Assembly (NCBI GenBank): GCA_029204225.1
Contig: CM055103.1
Coordinates: forward strand, 3,729,419-3,793,418
Length of the DNA: 64,000 nt
DNA from: Diphasiastrum complanatum
Taxonomy: Eukaryota > Streptophyta > Lycopodiopsida > Lycopodiales > Lycopodiaceae
Reading direction: 5' to 3'
Of the stretch, positions 50,600 through 62,571 are shown in pieces. Made by a program: the position numbers and the translations under genes. Below the pieces are notes generated by a model, which saw only the letters and a program-made list of their open reading frames with translations, was not told the DNA's origin and ran no database searches. The number at the start of each line of letters is the position of its first letter. The first letter of the stretch is position 1.

Positions 50600-52673
50600 T
50601 CATGATTCCAATGGCTGAGGGCCGATCTGTTGAAGCTCAAACTCCTTCACTGCTGCAGCAAGAGGCACCATACTTCCATCATATTTGTAGGGGATTTTCT
50701 CAAACCAAACAGTGCTAGTCTGTTTGTGGGGAGAAACAAACTCTCGGCAAACTTCGCCTTTGTATGAAATTGTATCGTGGTAGTGATAATACCTAATTTT
50801 TCTTCCCTTTGAGTGAGTGGTCTGACCTATAATATTCTCAGACATGTGTATCCCTGTTGCGAATGCATTTCTGGCTCTTATGGCATACTTGCGATCCAAT
50901 CTTTTACCTCTTTTCACATTGTGAAACACCAACTTCTCGAAACCCCAAGAGCTGCAAACCCAATAGAACATACATCAAACCGCGACTTCAATGCATATCA
51001 ACCATATCAATTCTGCTACAAATCCAAAATAATAATTTCACCCTTGATAAATCAATTACTATCTGGTCCTCCAATAAATGGCATGATGGTGAAGGCTTCC
51101 TTTCCTCTACTCAGTCAAAAATTCGACTCCAATCAGATGCAGACATGAGGAGGTACAGAGAAAAATTCCAACAAAGTATGTATCCGAATCTAATTATTAA
51201 CAGACTACATTTAGTCAATATCAAAGGGTATAGAAATGACGACTGGTCAATACTTGATGTCAGGAGTTGAATACAAGAAAAATAAAGATGGACTGCACAA
51301 GAATTAAAACCTTGTTGTTCAGATAAAGATCAATCAAACTGATACATCAAAACTGAAAGTGAGTGGTAAAAAAGTCGATGAGCTAAAATGAATGAGCTTG
51401 TAAACACCTAGATATTGAGTATCCAATCTAGTGATGGATTCGGTCTGAGTACATGGAGGGTAATAGCAAGGAAATAGACAAATTACCTTGAAATATCCGA
51501 ATCTGTGGCCAAGCAAAGCTTATTGGACATCGGCATCTGCTCAAAAGTGAACTGAGTGTAGCTGGCGACACTCCTGAGTGCGTCAGCCAAGCTTGTGCCC
51601 GGGGGAGTATAGATATATTCATCCACATCAAAGAAGAAAGTCCAATCCGCCTTGAACCTGTATCGATGAAGGCAATCGTTCACGATTAAAAATTGGTTGT
51701 AGTAGTATCCGTCGTACTTCTCCTGCTCCCTAATATTTTGGATCGTCACCCTGCCAATCTTAACCCATGGCTCCAGCACCTTCTGCACATCCGGATGAAT
51801 GCCACCCGCATCATGAAAAACAAAATGTGATCTGGGTCCAAAAATTTTGGCATGATAGGCCACCCATTCCCGGATTCTTTGGGAATCGATCTCTCCAAAG
51901 AGAGACGATCCGCAATAAAGATAGTCATAGGGATATGGCGGATCAAACACACTAGCATTGTATTGCTCTGGAGCTTCCTTTAGAACAGGTATGCGAGCTG
52001 GTTCCCCGAAGCTATCTCCGTGGTGAGCATGAACGATCAGCTCACCCCCGCCAACATCAGTGCCCACATCATTATCAAATGTGCAATTCACCACCACTAC
52101 CGTGTACACTCTACCATATCCCCAGTCTGGAAGGATACTCCATCCCTTGGCAGTAACGGTGCGGTGAAATTTTGCGCTTGAAGGTATCCATTCACATATG
52201 AAATATGGCTTTCCGAATACATGGAGAGGCTTTGAGGCCAAACCCACTGTTGCAAAAGTGTTGGGTCCTCCACGGTAGGTTCCCATGTGCACGAACAAAT
52301 ATGCGCCCAAGCCGTGAGGTACGAAATGGCGCTCATTTGCATAGATCGTCACTTCTCCAGCTTGCGATTGAGGTTTGATCAGCTTGTTGTCTTTGGGCAA
52401 ATCGTATGTTTCTGTTCCGGTGGTATTGCTGTGTATTACCGTGGCTTTCAAATTTTGCAAAGGAGGGCTGATCGTGATGCTTTGATGCAAAGGAATTCCG
52501 CACGGACAGCTTCTGCCTGAGTACAGAGCCTGCAGATTAAGGACGATCAGGAAGCCCATGGCAGCCATGGTGGTCAGCAGAGCTGTCATCTTTTTGTCCA
52601 CGTAGCCAGAGAAATGCCATAGCCGCGAATGATCTTTCTCTTTCTCTTTACTCTTTGCAGAATCGGGGCTCAT
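50600..52673 (-). CDS. GT92 (GALS-type) beta-1,4-galactan galactosyltransferase
   Basis: Two exons, 52673-51487 and 50951-50600, join in phase 2 across a 535-bp GT-AG intron and encode 512 residues, about the usual GALS length. GALS enzymes are Golgi type II membrane proteins that extend beta-1,4-galactan side chains of pectin from UDP-galactose. Visible here: a short basic cytosolic tail, one membrane anchor at about residues 29-50 (MTALLTTMAAMGFLIVLNL), a stem, then the GT92 (DUF23) region with PYPYDYLYCGSSLFGEI, REWVAYHAKIFGPRSHFVFH and the metal/nucleotide-sugar DxD motif in FFFDVDEYIYTPPG (~residue 350). The C-terminal part after the intron has KYAIRARNAFATGIHMSENI and KIRYYHYHDTI, typical of GALS. 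An in-frame ATG at 52754 would add 27 residues; 52673 fits a short tail better. No lesion was seen. Confidence 0.93.
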
Positions 52674-52679
52674 TTTTGT

Positions 52680-53317
52680 TTCGCAAGAGACACACACACA
52701 GACAAATTGGAGTATAATCAGCGCTTTCTCAGCCGCTTCTTCAGCCACATACAACTGGAAGTGGAATGCTAATCAGCTCTTAACCGCTAACTTTTTAGAT
52801 CGACGCACCCGAATCACTGCTTCTTCAGCTGTTTCTTTGATTTGATGCAACCTCACAACCACTGCAAAGTCTAATTCCCTCTCTACATCTGATTGCTATT
52901 GATGAAGCTAACGTTACTGCCTTTGCCGGCCAAATGTGCCCGGCCTTCCTCCTCCTTGCCACGTCGATTCTTTTCAAATAAACTGCTTCAATTTCCTTTC
53001 TTACTACAGTACTTGCTTCCGTTATGGTATAACTCCCGCGCCGCGCTCAGAATATATGTTAAGGGCCCGGCCTGGCCGTAAACAATCCTCAATCACGAAG
53101 CTTCCTAACGCCACACACAGTACAGCTACCACATTCCTTCCTCCTGCTCCTGCTGCTGCTGCCGTTGTTGTGAGTTGTTGTTCATCATCCCGGCAGAGAT
53201 ACTACTCCTGCTGCTGTTCCTGCTATTACGCTTCCGCGATCTGCTCAATGCCTTGCAATTCTATACACGCTCACCTCCCTCTCACCTCAGTGCCATGCAG
53301 CTGCAGCAGTTAGCGTC

Positions 53318-53367
<50 letters not shown>

Positions 53368-53690
53368 ATTTACCAACCCATGATCTCTTTGTTATCATCT
53401 CTCTCGTTAAGTCTCCCATACAAAATTTTGCCATGTAAGGTTCCAATAAAGTAATGGATTCTTTGTGCTCATTAAGCCCACTTTTTGGGCTTTTTAAAAA
53501 GCACAAAATGTCACTGAATTTTTAAAAAAAAAAATTCAAAATTTTGAAGCCCATTCCAGTCCGCGTCAGACTGCGTGTCAGTCCGTGTCAGACTGCATGC
53601 GTCGTCAGACTACCACGTGGCAATTTTTCATTGGTCCAAAAAATCCCAAACTGCTGATTATGCTTTGTAAATGGCATGTGGAAAAGTGAA
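52680..53690. other. Upstream region of the GALS-type gene
   Basis: This should hold the 5' leader and promoter of the minus-strand gene. Visible features are CT-rich tracts (CT microsatellite at 53321-53364), Cys/Ser-like low-complexity text at 53140-53220 (ctcctgctgctg), and short gtcagactg repeats at 53565-53615. No TATA box could be chosen with confidence. Confidence 0.4.
53321..53364. repeat. (CT)n microsatellite
   Basis: 44 bp of CT repeat about 650 bp upstream of the GALS-type start codon. Confidence 0.97.
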
Positions 53691-53695
53691 AGACT

Positions 53696-54027
53696 CCATT
53701 ACGCATGGAATGAGCCGGGTACAGCCCAATCTGCCCGGTTCGGCTTTCCAAAAACATTTAGGCTCGGCCCCTCCGGGCCTCGCCCAAATTTTTTTGGAAA
53801 TCCTTACCGGGCAGAATGGCCTGTGCCCGACTCCTTCCATAATGCTACAAAGCCAACTAAAAATGAATGCCACCCTCATAGACATTCACGTATTATGGAA
53901 TGCGCCGGACAAACGTCATTTTGCCCGGTACGGATCTTCAGAATTTTTAGGCAAGGCCCGGATGGGCTGAACCGAAAAAATTCTGGAAATTTGAACAAGG
54001 CAGAAGGCCCATTCCATTGCGTAATGG
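53696..54027. mobile_element. Twin MITE-like element with terminal inverted repeats
   Basis: The outer ends are ccattacgcatggaatg (53696-53712) and cattccattgcgtaatgg (54010-54027), reverse complements apart from one base. Inside are two related ~140-150 bp units, 53696-53844 and 53891-54027. Each begins with (a)tggaatg(a/c)gccgg, contains gcccggt(t/a)cgg and a ttttaggc core, and ends with a cattcca/ccttccat ... taatg inverted end. A 46-bp spacer separates them. There is no coding capacity. It lies about 1 kb upstream of the GALS-type gene. Confidence 0.6.
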
Positions 54028-54063
54028 GTACCCAGAGCTTTTTGTCACATGACCTTTATGAAC

Positions 54064-54135
54064 TGTAATGAGCACTTGGATTTATCTTATCAAATCTCAA
54101 AAATGCCACATGGCATTTCGCAGTCAATGAAAGGT
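54064..54135 (+). repeat. Copia LTR fragment (family of 40133)
   Basis: tgtaatgagcacttggattt followed by atcttatcaaatct and catggcattt(c)gcagt match 40133-40200. Only the first ~70 bp of the LTR are recognisable. Confidence 0.7.
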
Positions 54136-54139
54136 CAAA

Positions 54140-55718
54140 GGTGCAGAATGGGCAGTATGGATTCACCCGGAGCTGGCAAGGGCTCGCTACAATAGCTCCT
54201 TATTGAATTTGGAGCTTTCTCAAAAACCGTTCTTCGCCATGGTGGTTTCTCACCCAATGCGGGTAGCTTATCCAATTCCTTGCCCGCTTCTATCTCTGAT
54301 GTTTCAACTGTCTATTGATTTTTGTGCACCTGGTGGGCCTTTGCAGCATCCACTAAAAAAACCATTAAAATATTCAGTAAAATTTATAATATAGTTATAT
54401 CTTAACATTATACATTTTATAATTAAAAAATAATTCATTTCAAAACAAAAAGTATTAAAATCAGAGACAAACTTAATTGATTTTTATCTTTCTCATCACT
54501 GGTCTTTGCAAGTTGTTTGGCAGATTTCAATAACTCGCGAGTCGAATACGCTATCATTCACGACTTTTTCATAATCTTTACCAGTACGAAATATGAGTAA
54601 CTCAAATAGGCAACATTTTTTGCTTGGTGAAATCTTTGTACATCAAAAATATCTCTAATTTTGTAAAAGTATATGGCAAGTGAAAATATAGAGAATCAGG
54701 CAATTTCTCTCCATGCAGGTCCAAAATGCTTTAGCCAAGTAGTTGCATTCCAAGAATTTTGAGAGACATTTCAACCCTGTAGAGGTCCTTGTAATGTTGA
54801 CGTGAGTTTTCGATTGTGTGGACTGCTTTGTAAGCTTTGTGACAAACCTCCAACACATTTAAAAAAATATGAATGAGTTTTTGTCAAGCCTATAGTAATT
54901 CTTTTCATCCTTACTTTGTAAAAAGATATTTGATTACAATTCCTCGATTTCTTTGATGTTCAATTTTTGCAAGCAAGAGGATGAGCAGCAAATAATGCTT
55001 TGCACCTTTTGAATCTCAAATCTTGTAATCAACTATTTCTGACAATTTTTCAACAAGATGAAGATCTCAAATCTCTCTTGTATATATGTTTTTGTTTTGA
55101 GTCTAATTTGTAAATTAATCGTGTGCCACCTATGGTTGCTTGAATTGGCTGAGAAAGTGTAAAAATTCTATGACTTCGAAAATCAACTTTACACTTAGGA
55201 TGTTTTGTACTCTCGGAAGGCTTTGGATTTTAAAAAACTATATTTCTTTAGATTTAATACGACGAAGGTCATTTTGAGAGGTAGGCCTCTTGCGAATATG
55301 TGAAAAGCTTGAACATCGAGGATCAACAGACCGATGAGGATCCGTAGATTTACTAGAATCAGTGACTGAGTGAATTAAAACTTGTGAATTGTCACTTACT
55401 TTTTAATCATGTTCATTAGAATAATACTCCAACTGTGTTGAGCCAACATCTATCTGAAGAGGAATTAACATTTGTAACAATGTGTGTTACAAGTGTCATA
55501 ACCTGATAAGTACTTAGTTGAAGAATGTCAAATGATCAATGAGTAAATGATGTTGAAGCCATATTAGTGAGAGTAACATGACAAGAATCAAAAGGAGTGG
55601 CTTTGTAAAAAAATCTTTCATTAGGAATGTCATGTAGGAAAGCAAGAGTCAAGTCACCAAGATCTAGTTATCAATCAATCTCCACAGAAAACAAGAGAGA
55701 AGAGGCTGGGCGCCCAAC

Positions 55719-55720
<2 letters not shown>
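54140..55720. other. Non-coding stretch
   Basis: No gene recognised; short open frames look random. Confidence 0.5.

Positions 55721-55721
<1 letters not shown>

Positions 55722-55798
<77 letters not shown>
55722..55798. repeat. (GA)n microsatellite
   Basis: 77 bp of GA repeat, probably within or beside the LTR of the minus-strand Copia element. Confidence 0.97.
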
Positions 55799-55799
<1 letters not shown>

Positions 55800-56139
55800 A
55801 ACAACAAGAGCAATGGAGAGCAATGCTTAGCCAAATTGTAAAAATAAAATACACAATGAGCATCTAAGTACTCTAGCTGGATGTGACCAAATGCCACCAA
55901 ACCCTAAGATTAACCACTTACTAAATGTAGGGCACCCCCAAAAGTCAAGATAGGGCCCCTAAACAAAATTAGACCCCTAAGGACCCATGAGTCAGTACAT
56001 GACCAAAATTGGGTCCAACTGAACTTAAGACAAACTTAAGATGGCCTAAATAACTAAATACCCATGGTTACACAAATCTCGACCTTTTGGGTCAAAGTAA
56101 TCTATGGATTAACTTTAGCATAGTCATTTATTTCTAACA
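55800..56139 (-). repeat. 3' LTR of the minus-strand Copia element
   Basis: On the minus strand the purine tract aaggaggg (56147-56140) is followed at 56139 by TGTTAGAAA, a normal Copia polypurine tract and LTR start. The LTR extends to lower coordinates; its end was not found, and 55800 is only where the GA tract begins. Confidence 0.65.
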
Positions 56140-56149
56140 CCCTCCTTAA

Positions 56150-58880
56150 ATGACAATGCAAAAACTGAAATCTTCACTATGTAACAAAACCAACACGTGT
56201 GGTATCAAATTTAAAGCTTTGTATAAAGCTTCAAATCTGACTCTAGGCAATGCCTTAGTGAAGAGGTCCACAATATTATCCTCCGTAGGACAATATTCAA
56301 GTAAAATGTCGCCATCATGAAATCTCTCCTGAACAAAGTGATAATGGATCTCGATGTGCTTCGTCCTCGCATGAAAAACAGGATTTCATGCAATGGCAAT
56401 AGCACTTTGACTATCACTCAAGAGAAGAGTGGCTGAGGGCTCGCCAAACTTCATGTCAACAAGTAGTCTTATTAGCCGTAAACACTCTGTTGTGGCTGAA
56501 AATATCACTCTATATTCTGCCTCACTAGAAGAAGTAGCAACAGTGGGCTGCTTTTTACTTGACCACGAGGTTGCAAAATTTCCATAGAAAAAGCGATGTC
56601 CACTTGTAGAGCATCTATTGTCTTGATCTCCACCCCAATCCAAGTCACTAAAAACCAACCAAACACACAAGCAGGAACAACCAGTCTATGACTTCTTGTT
56701 CCTTGCAGATATCAAAAGGTCCTCTTCAACGCTTTCCAATGTGATGTCATCGGAGCATGCATGAATTGACTCATGAGTGAGACACTATAAGAAATGTCCG
56801 GTCTTGAATTACATAGGTAAATGAGACAGCCAATAGCTTAGCAATATAAAGTAGTATCAAATGATTCACCATCACCTTGACTAGTTAATTTCAGACCCGT
56901 CTCCATAGGTGTAGCAACCGGCTTGCAATCTTCCATCTTGAACCACTTCAAAATCTGTCCAATATAGCGTTTTTGAGAGATGAAAATTCCAGCCCCTTCT
57001 TGTATAAATTCAAGACCAAGATAAAAGTGCAATAGGCCTAAATCTGAGGTTTCAAAAACCATACCAAGATCAAGTATTACATCATCAATCTGCTGCTCAT
57101 TACCTCCCGTAATAATAATATCATCAACATAAAGCAAAATAATGATGATATAATCTGAAGTATGCTTGACATAAAGAGTAGATTCACTAGGACTATTAGT
57201 AAACCCTCGATCACAAAAGTAGGCATGTATCTTTTGATACCACATCCTCGGAGCTTGCTTCAGTCCATAAAGTGCCTTCTTGAGAAGACAAACTTTATCT
57301 TCTTGGCCTTCAACCAAAAAACTAGCAGGTTGTTGAAGGTACACTTCCTCATTGAAATCACCATTGAGGAATGTTGTCTTTATGTCAAGTTGCCGCAAAT
57401 GCCAACCAAAGTGGACAGCCAAAGAGGTTACTACTCTCACGATAGTCATCCGAGCAGTAGGAGAAAAAGTCTTCTCATAATCAATCCCCTTTTGCTGAGC
57501 ATAGCCTTTGGCAACGAGCCTTGCCTTGTACCTTTCAATGGTACCATCTGTCTTATACTTGATTTTGTATACCCATTTAGAACCAATTGCCTTCTTTCCA
57601 TGAGGAAGATCAACAAGAATCCAAATCTGGTTCTTCATAAGTGAGTCATACTCATCTTGCATCGCATCCTCCCAACATTTTACTCCCTTGGCCTGCTCAT
57701 AGAAAACAGGTTCTTCTGCAACATCTCCATGAGATGTAAGAGACAATGGGCGGTTCTTGATGAACATTAGGCTCTAAACTTGATGAGGTGTTGGGCAGGT
57801 CGAAACTGGTTGATTGCTGCCCCTTATCTCCAGCAATAGAAGACGGTATCAAATCTAAAAAAACTTCAACATTCACACTATGTGGGCTGTCCCCCTTCAA
57901 GATATGAGTTGGGGCCACATCCAATGAATTCTTTTCATCAAAATGCACATCACGACTAACAATAATCTTGTTAGTGCTCAAATCGAACAGCCTATAGCCT
58001 TTGCTTTCACTACTATAGCCAAGAAAAATGCATTTAACTCCTTTATCCTCAAGCTTTGTACGAAGTTTATTTGGAACAAAAGCATAAGCCGTACAACCAA
58101 AAATGCAAAAGTGAGAGCTTGTAGGCTTCTTTCCATACCAAACTTCATAAGGAGTTAATATTGTCAATGCTTTAGTAGGACAACAATTGCTTATGTATAC
58201 TGCCGTTATAACCGCTTCAGCCCAAAAATTGTGAGGCAGCCCCTTTGCTTTGAGCATGCAATGGGCCATCTCCATAAGTATGTGATTCTTTCACTCGGCA
58301 ATACCATTTTGTTGAGGCGTATAGGGAGTTGTCATTTGATGTAGGATTCCTTTTCTCAAAGAAATGCACCGAACGCATTCTTAATATATTCCCCTCCTCG
58401 ATCGGTGAGTAGGGTCTTCAAAGAATGCCCAAACTGATTTTCCACCATTGCTAGAAAATCTTTGAAACGTTGAAAAACTTCCGATTTAGCCTTCATAGGA
58501 TAGATCCATGTAAAACGGGAAAAGTCATCAATAAAAGTCACAAAATAGATGCACTTTCCAATGGATTCGGTCCTCATTGGACCACAAACATCACTATGAA
58601 CCAAATTAAATTTATCAAGAACCCTTATAGTTCCATCAATTGGAAAAGGTTTCCTTTGAAACTTTCCAAGTATGCAGTCCTTGCATACATGCCCTTCCGA
58701 CTGCTCAATAGTAGGAATGTCTTCTACCATATTAAATGTCTTCAGCTTCTTCAAACTTGCAAAGTTGAGATGCCCAAACCTTGCATGCCACAATTCAGCC
58801 AACTCCAATGATTGTGATGTAGAAGCAACAAGACATGTAGAGGGAATTTGTCGCTCATAGGTATCCATAATAAGCCAGCA
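56150..58880 (-). pseudogene. Copia pol, 5'-truncated (integrase, RT, RNase H)
   Basis: Minus strand from 58868: the GAG-pre-integrase finger (LWHARFGHLNFASL, then KDCILGKF), the integrase core with HSDVCGP, FVTFIDDFSRFTWIYPMKAK and LLTDRGGEY, and after a frame change NGIAE followed by a TGA. SPYEVWYGKKP-like text (TPYEVWYGKKPTSSHF) leads to RT (57767-56838): GSKWVYKIKYKTDGTIERYK, LDIKTTFLNGDFNEEVY, KALYGLKQAPRMW and catalytic LLYVDDIIITGG, all conserved. RNase H follows (SKKQPTVATSSSEAEYRVIF; SDSQSAIAIA), then ARTKHIEIHYHFVQERFHDG and FTKALPRVRFEAL in another frame to ~56210. Gag, protease and the 5' LTR are absent. Confidence 0.9.
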
Positions 58881-58889
58881 TGCATCGTT

Positions 58890-59590
58890 CCCGAAACAAT
58901 AATCAAGAGTGATCTAGAAAAGAGAGACAAGGAGTGGATTGCACGCGGTGAGATTGTTATAGAAGAGGACCAAACAAAGACCTACCTCTCCAACGCGTCA
59001 ATGATCTGCCATGTTTTCATACTATTGCAGAGGGCTATTCCAAAGAAATCAACAAATTTTGAAAAAAAAAGACTTTGCCAATTGTGTATTGTAGACATCA
59101 CATATGGATTCCAAATGAAAGAATCATTAAACGATGATTCTCCGTACACTAAAATACACAGTATCATGCAAAATATTTGAATGTTTATTTAGATTCCAAA
59201 CATCTCTATAAAATTCTACAATTTCTTATTTTTTTTTAAATATAAAAATTTTGATAGCAATGAAATGTTTTGATTTAACTATAAAAATATAATTTTTTTA
59301 ATACAAGCACTTCTATTTTAAGATATGTTAAAATCTATAAATCACTTTTTAAATATTTTTTAAATAAGTACAAATAGTATTTTTTTATCTATTTGGTGGT
59401 TATGTGTTTAAGGTTTTTATTTTAAGCCTCAACCTTGAACCATATCACTTTATTGGTCTAGGACCAAAGTATACTTGCACAACATGGGCAATGGGACCTA
59501 GTAGGAGGGCGCCCTTCTAAAGTGTCCATTGAGTTTCCAACTCCCACAAGAAAGACATTCAAAGAGTCATAGGTTATGGAAGGAGTCTCT
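58890..59590. other. AT-rich non-coding stretch
   Basis: No gene and no Copia gag are recognised beyond the truncation point. Confidence 0.5.
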
Positions 59591-59599
59591 TGACATTCC

Positions 59600-60187
59600 A
59601 TAAGCCTATGGAGGCTCTTGGAGATTCTTTAACTCCTCTAGGCTTCTCTCTCTCTCATTGGATGAGCATGGAACTCCATAGTGCATTGGAAGGGTCCATG
59701 GGCCATTTATATGAGGGTGGTAGGGCGCCCATTGGGAGGGGGAGATCTCTCTTGTTTGCTTGGCTTATGCTCTAGTGTTGCTACTATTGTGTAGAGTGCT
59801 TTCTTGTGGTAGTATGCTTGAGGTGTGGATCTTGCTATGGTATGGGACATAAGTAAGGTTTGGATCTTGAGTATGCTATGGAGTGTTGTGGTATGCCTGT
59901 GATTTGTTTATGGTTAGCAAGGGGATGCTAGATAGGTCTTGCTTGGAGCTTGGATCTAGCTATGGTTGGGTAGTGAATATTTGAGGCCAGCTTGTTATCT
60001 ATCTTTGTGTTTAAAGAGTAGGGACACAGGTGGAGGAGAGATCCTTGGAGGCTTGCAGATCCTTACTTGCAGGTGGAGGCATCCTAGCTTGGAGTTGGGG
60101 AGCATCTTGAAGCTTGCAGGTTGATTGGAGGACATTTGGAGGCTCTACCTTGGATTTGGAGGACTTCCTCACCTCTACTTGCAAAAG
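59600..60187 (+). repeat. Probable 5' LTR of the right-hand Gypsy element (approximate start)
   Basis: The sequence ends at cttgcaaaag directly before a perfect PBS. A TATA-like catttatatgagg lies at 59704. No second LTR is in the window, so the start is unknown. Confidence 0.45.
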
Positions 60188-60199
60188 TGGTATCAGAGC
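60188..60199 (+). promoter_or_regulatory. Primer binding site, tRNA-iMet
   Basis: Perfect tggtatcagagc, followed by a ~1.04-kb leader to the gag start. Confidence 0.9.
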
Positions 60200-61239
60200 T
60201 AGACAAAGGATGGTAACCTTTCTAACCTTCTTCAAGTTCTATTAAGATCACCAACTATATTTTTTTGGGGAAGATTATAGGCTTTTCTAGTTGCTTGTAG
60301 TTGAAGTACCCAATGAATCTAGTTCTCTTTGGAAGAGAGTAGTGATGTTTATAGAATTGTTTAGGGGCTGATTTTTTATCATGTTAGAGAAGTTTTAGAG
60401 TGGGCTTTGGGTTTTTAAAAGTTCTGAAAAAAGATTTGTGGGGTGGTTAGAGAAAGTCTTCCTCTACATACACAAACTTTTTTTTGCAAAAAGATTGATT
60501 CTAGCTATGTGTTTTAATCAAAATTAGTGTTTTTTTGCATAAGTGAAGTGTTTGAAGTTTTGATTTTCATTTTCAAGTTCTGTTTTTCAGATCTGTAAAT
60601 CTGTAAATCAGATCTGAAAAGTGAAGTTTTCAGTCAAACTTTATTAGTTCCACCTTTCTATCTCCTAGTTTCATGAAGATGGCAATGTAGGAAGAGAATG
60701 GTAGTGTAACTTTGTGCATAAAACAAGTTTTGAAATTTTGTTTTTTTGTCATTTTGAAGTTCTGATTTTCAGACCTGTAAATCTGAGGTCTAAAAATCAG
60801 ATCTGAAAATTGAAGTTTTCATAAAGCTTCATTAGTTATCCATTTCTAGACACTAGTTTCTTGGTTTTGAAAATCTAGAATAGTGAGAAATGTGAAAACT
60901 TTGGTTGCTTTTGAAATGACAAATAGAATTGGAATGAGAATGGGAATGGGAACTTTATGTAAACATTAGCTTGGATTAGTTAACTGAAGTTTACATAGAG
61001 ATTTGGTTTTCATTTTTGCTTTTGATTAAGGCAAATGTAGCTTGATGTCGTTTTTCTCTTAAGCTTGGATTAAGCTTGCCAATAGTAGGCTTGGATTGAG
61101 TTTACAAACAATAAGATTGAATGAATAGAAGTAAATGTTTTTTATTTGCATTGGATGTAACAATTGAAACATTTCTATCATTTTAATTTGAGCACTTGTT
61201 GTTGTATTTGCATAATAGGAAAACACACAAGCAACCCCA
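60200..61239 (+). other. Untranslated leader of the Gypsy element
   Basis: No open frame of note. It contains two related segments (agttctg(t)ttttcagatctgtaaatc at ~60578 and agttctgattttcagacctgtaaatc at ~60757, each followed by tcagatctgaaaa), an internal duplication of ~120 bp. Confidence 0.55.
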
Positions 61240-62571
61240 ATGGATCAAACCAATGAAAATCCAACATTTGATCTATTAAACCCATTCAATGTGGCACAAG
61301 CTCTTGAACTTTTATACCAACAAATTCAATCCACTAATAAGCAGCTTCTTGAAACTAATCAAAGAAACCAAGACTTAGAGTCTAGGTTAGCCAATCAGAA
61401 GAAGCGTGTAGTTCCACCTCCTGTAAAAGTGTTTAAGGGGGAGAAGAAGGATAGGAACTTACAAGTGGTAAGTTCTTGGCTGAATGTTTGGAATAAATAC
61501 TTTGCCATGAACCAATTCCATGAATCTGAGAAGTTATCCGCTCTCACTATGTTCCTTGAAGAAAGAGCCTTAGTTTGGTGGGATGACTTAGTTGCAAAGG
61601 GCAATCAACCTTGTACATGGGATGATTTTTGCAAGCTTTTTAGGGATTATTTTCTACCACTTTTAGATGACTATGAACACTTCCAAAAGTTCAGTCATCT
61701 AACCATGAATAAAGATTTGGAATAGTTTATTCAAGATTTTCATGAGTACCTGAATCCACTTTATAGTGATATTTCGCCTAAGGTACAAATGTTAATGTTT
61801 ATTGATGGGTTACCAAAAGATTATCAAGTGGATGTTCGTAGGAACCATCCAAAAACCCTAGAAGATGTCATTAGGGCTACAAAATACTTTGATGACACAC
61901 CTAAGCCACCTAGGGGTCAACAGCCTAATGAGCAGAAAAAAGGTTTTCAATTTAAGAGGAAGTTTAGGGAAGTTGTTAATGAAACACATCCCAATTCCAA
62001 CAAACCTAAGAAAACCAGGAAAAACTTTAAAAACCATCATGGTGGCAATGATAAAGCTGAAGCTCGTAAGAAGAATCTGTGCATCAAGTGGAATGGCGAG
62101 GGTCACCTTGCACGTGATTGCATCAAAAAACAAGCTTCAACCTCAGGTAATCTATCTCGAAGTAATGAGATGGATGTTTGTTTCCTTAGTTCTTTAGTTT
62201 TTGGTCCTAATGGCCTTATTTGCATTAAAGGTAAAGTTAATGATCAAGTTGTTAATGTTCTTTTTGACACGGGATCCACTCATAACTTTATTAATGTAAA
62301 TTTGGTGCAGACGCTAAACCTTCCTACCAAAAAAAGTGAGAAAAAAAACCGTGTGACAATGGCATCGGGAAGTAATTCCGATTTGATGGATTTTATTGTT
62401 CTTGATGTAGAATTGCACATTCAAGATTATTCTGAAAAACTAGAATTCCATGTTGTTCAATTAGCTAATGTAGATATTGTTCTTGGGCAACAATGGCATT
62501 TTGATAAGAACAAATCATTGAGAATTGATTTTGTTGAGAAATCTTTATCTTTTATGCATGAGAATTCTTGA
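61240..62571 (+). pseudogene. Gypsy gag-protease, one in-frame stop
   Basis: ATG at 61240. Gag core: VFKGEKKDRNLQVVSSWLNV and ERALVWWDDLV. A TAG at 61723 stands where the frame otherwise continues (FIQDFHEYLNPLYSDI). A basic region follows, then a zinc knuckle CIKWNGEGHLARDC (~62080-62121) with Trp in place of its second Cys. The protease shows VNVLFDTGSTHNFI (~62255), with an intact DTG, and VDIVLGQQW. The frame ends at 62571. Gag and protease share one frame, as usual for plant Gypsy elements. The coding is AT-rich, unlike the chromovirus at 20-25 kb. Confidence 0.9.

Noticed and set aside
50813-51270. Plus-strand open frames of 111 and 137 codons
   Set aside because: They are antisense to exon 2 and the intron of the GALS-type gene and have no motif of their own.
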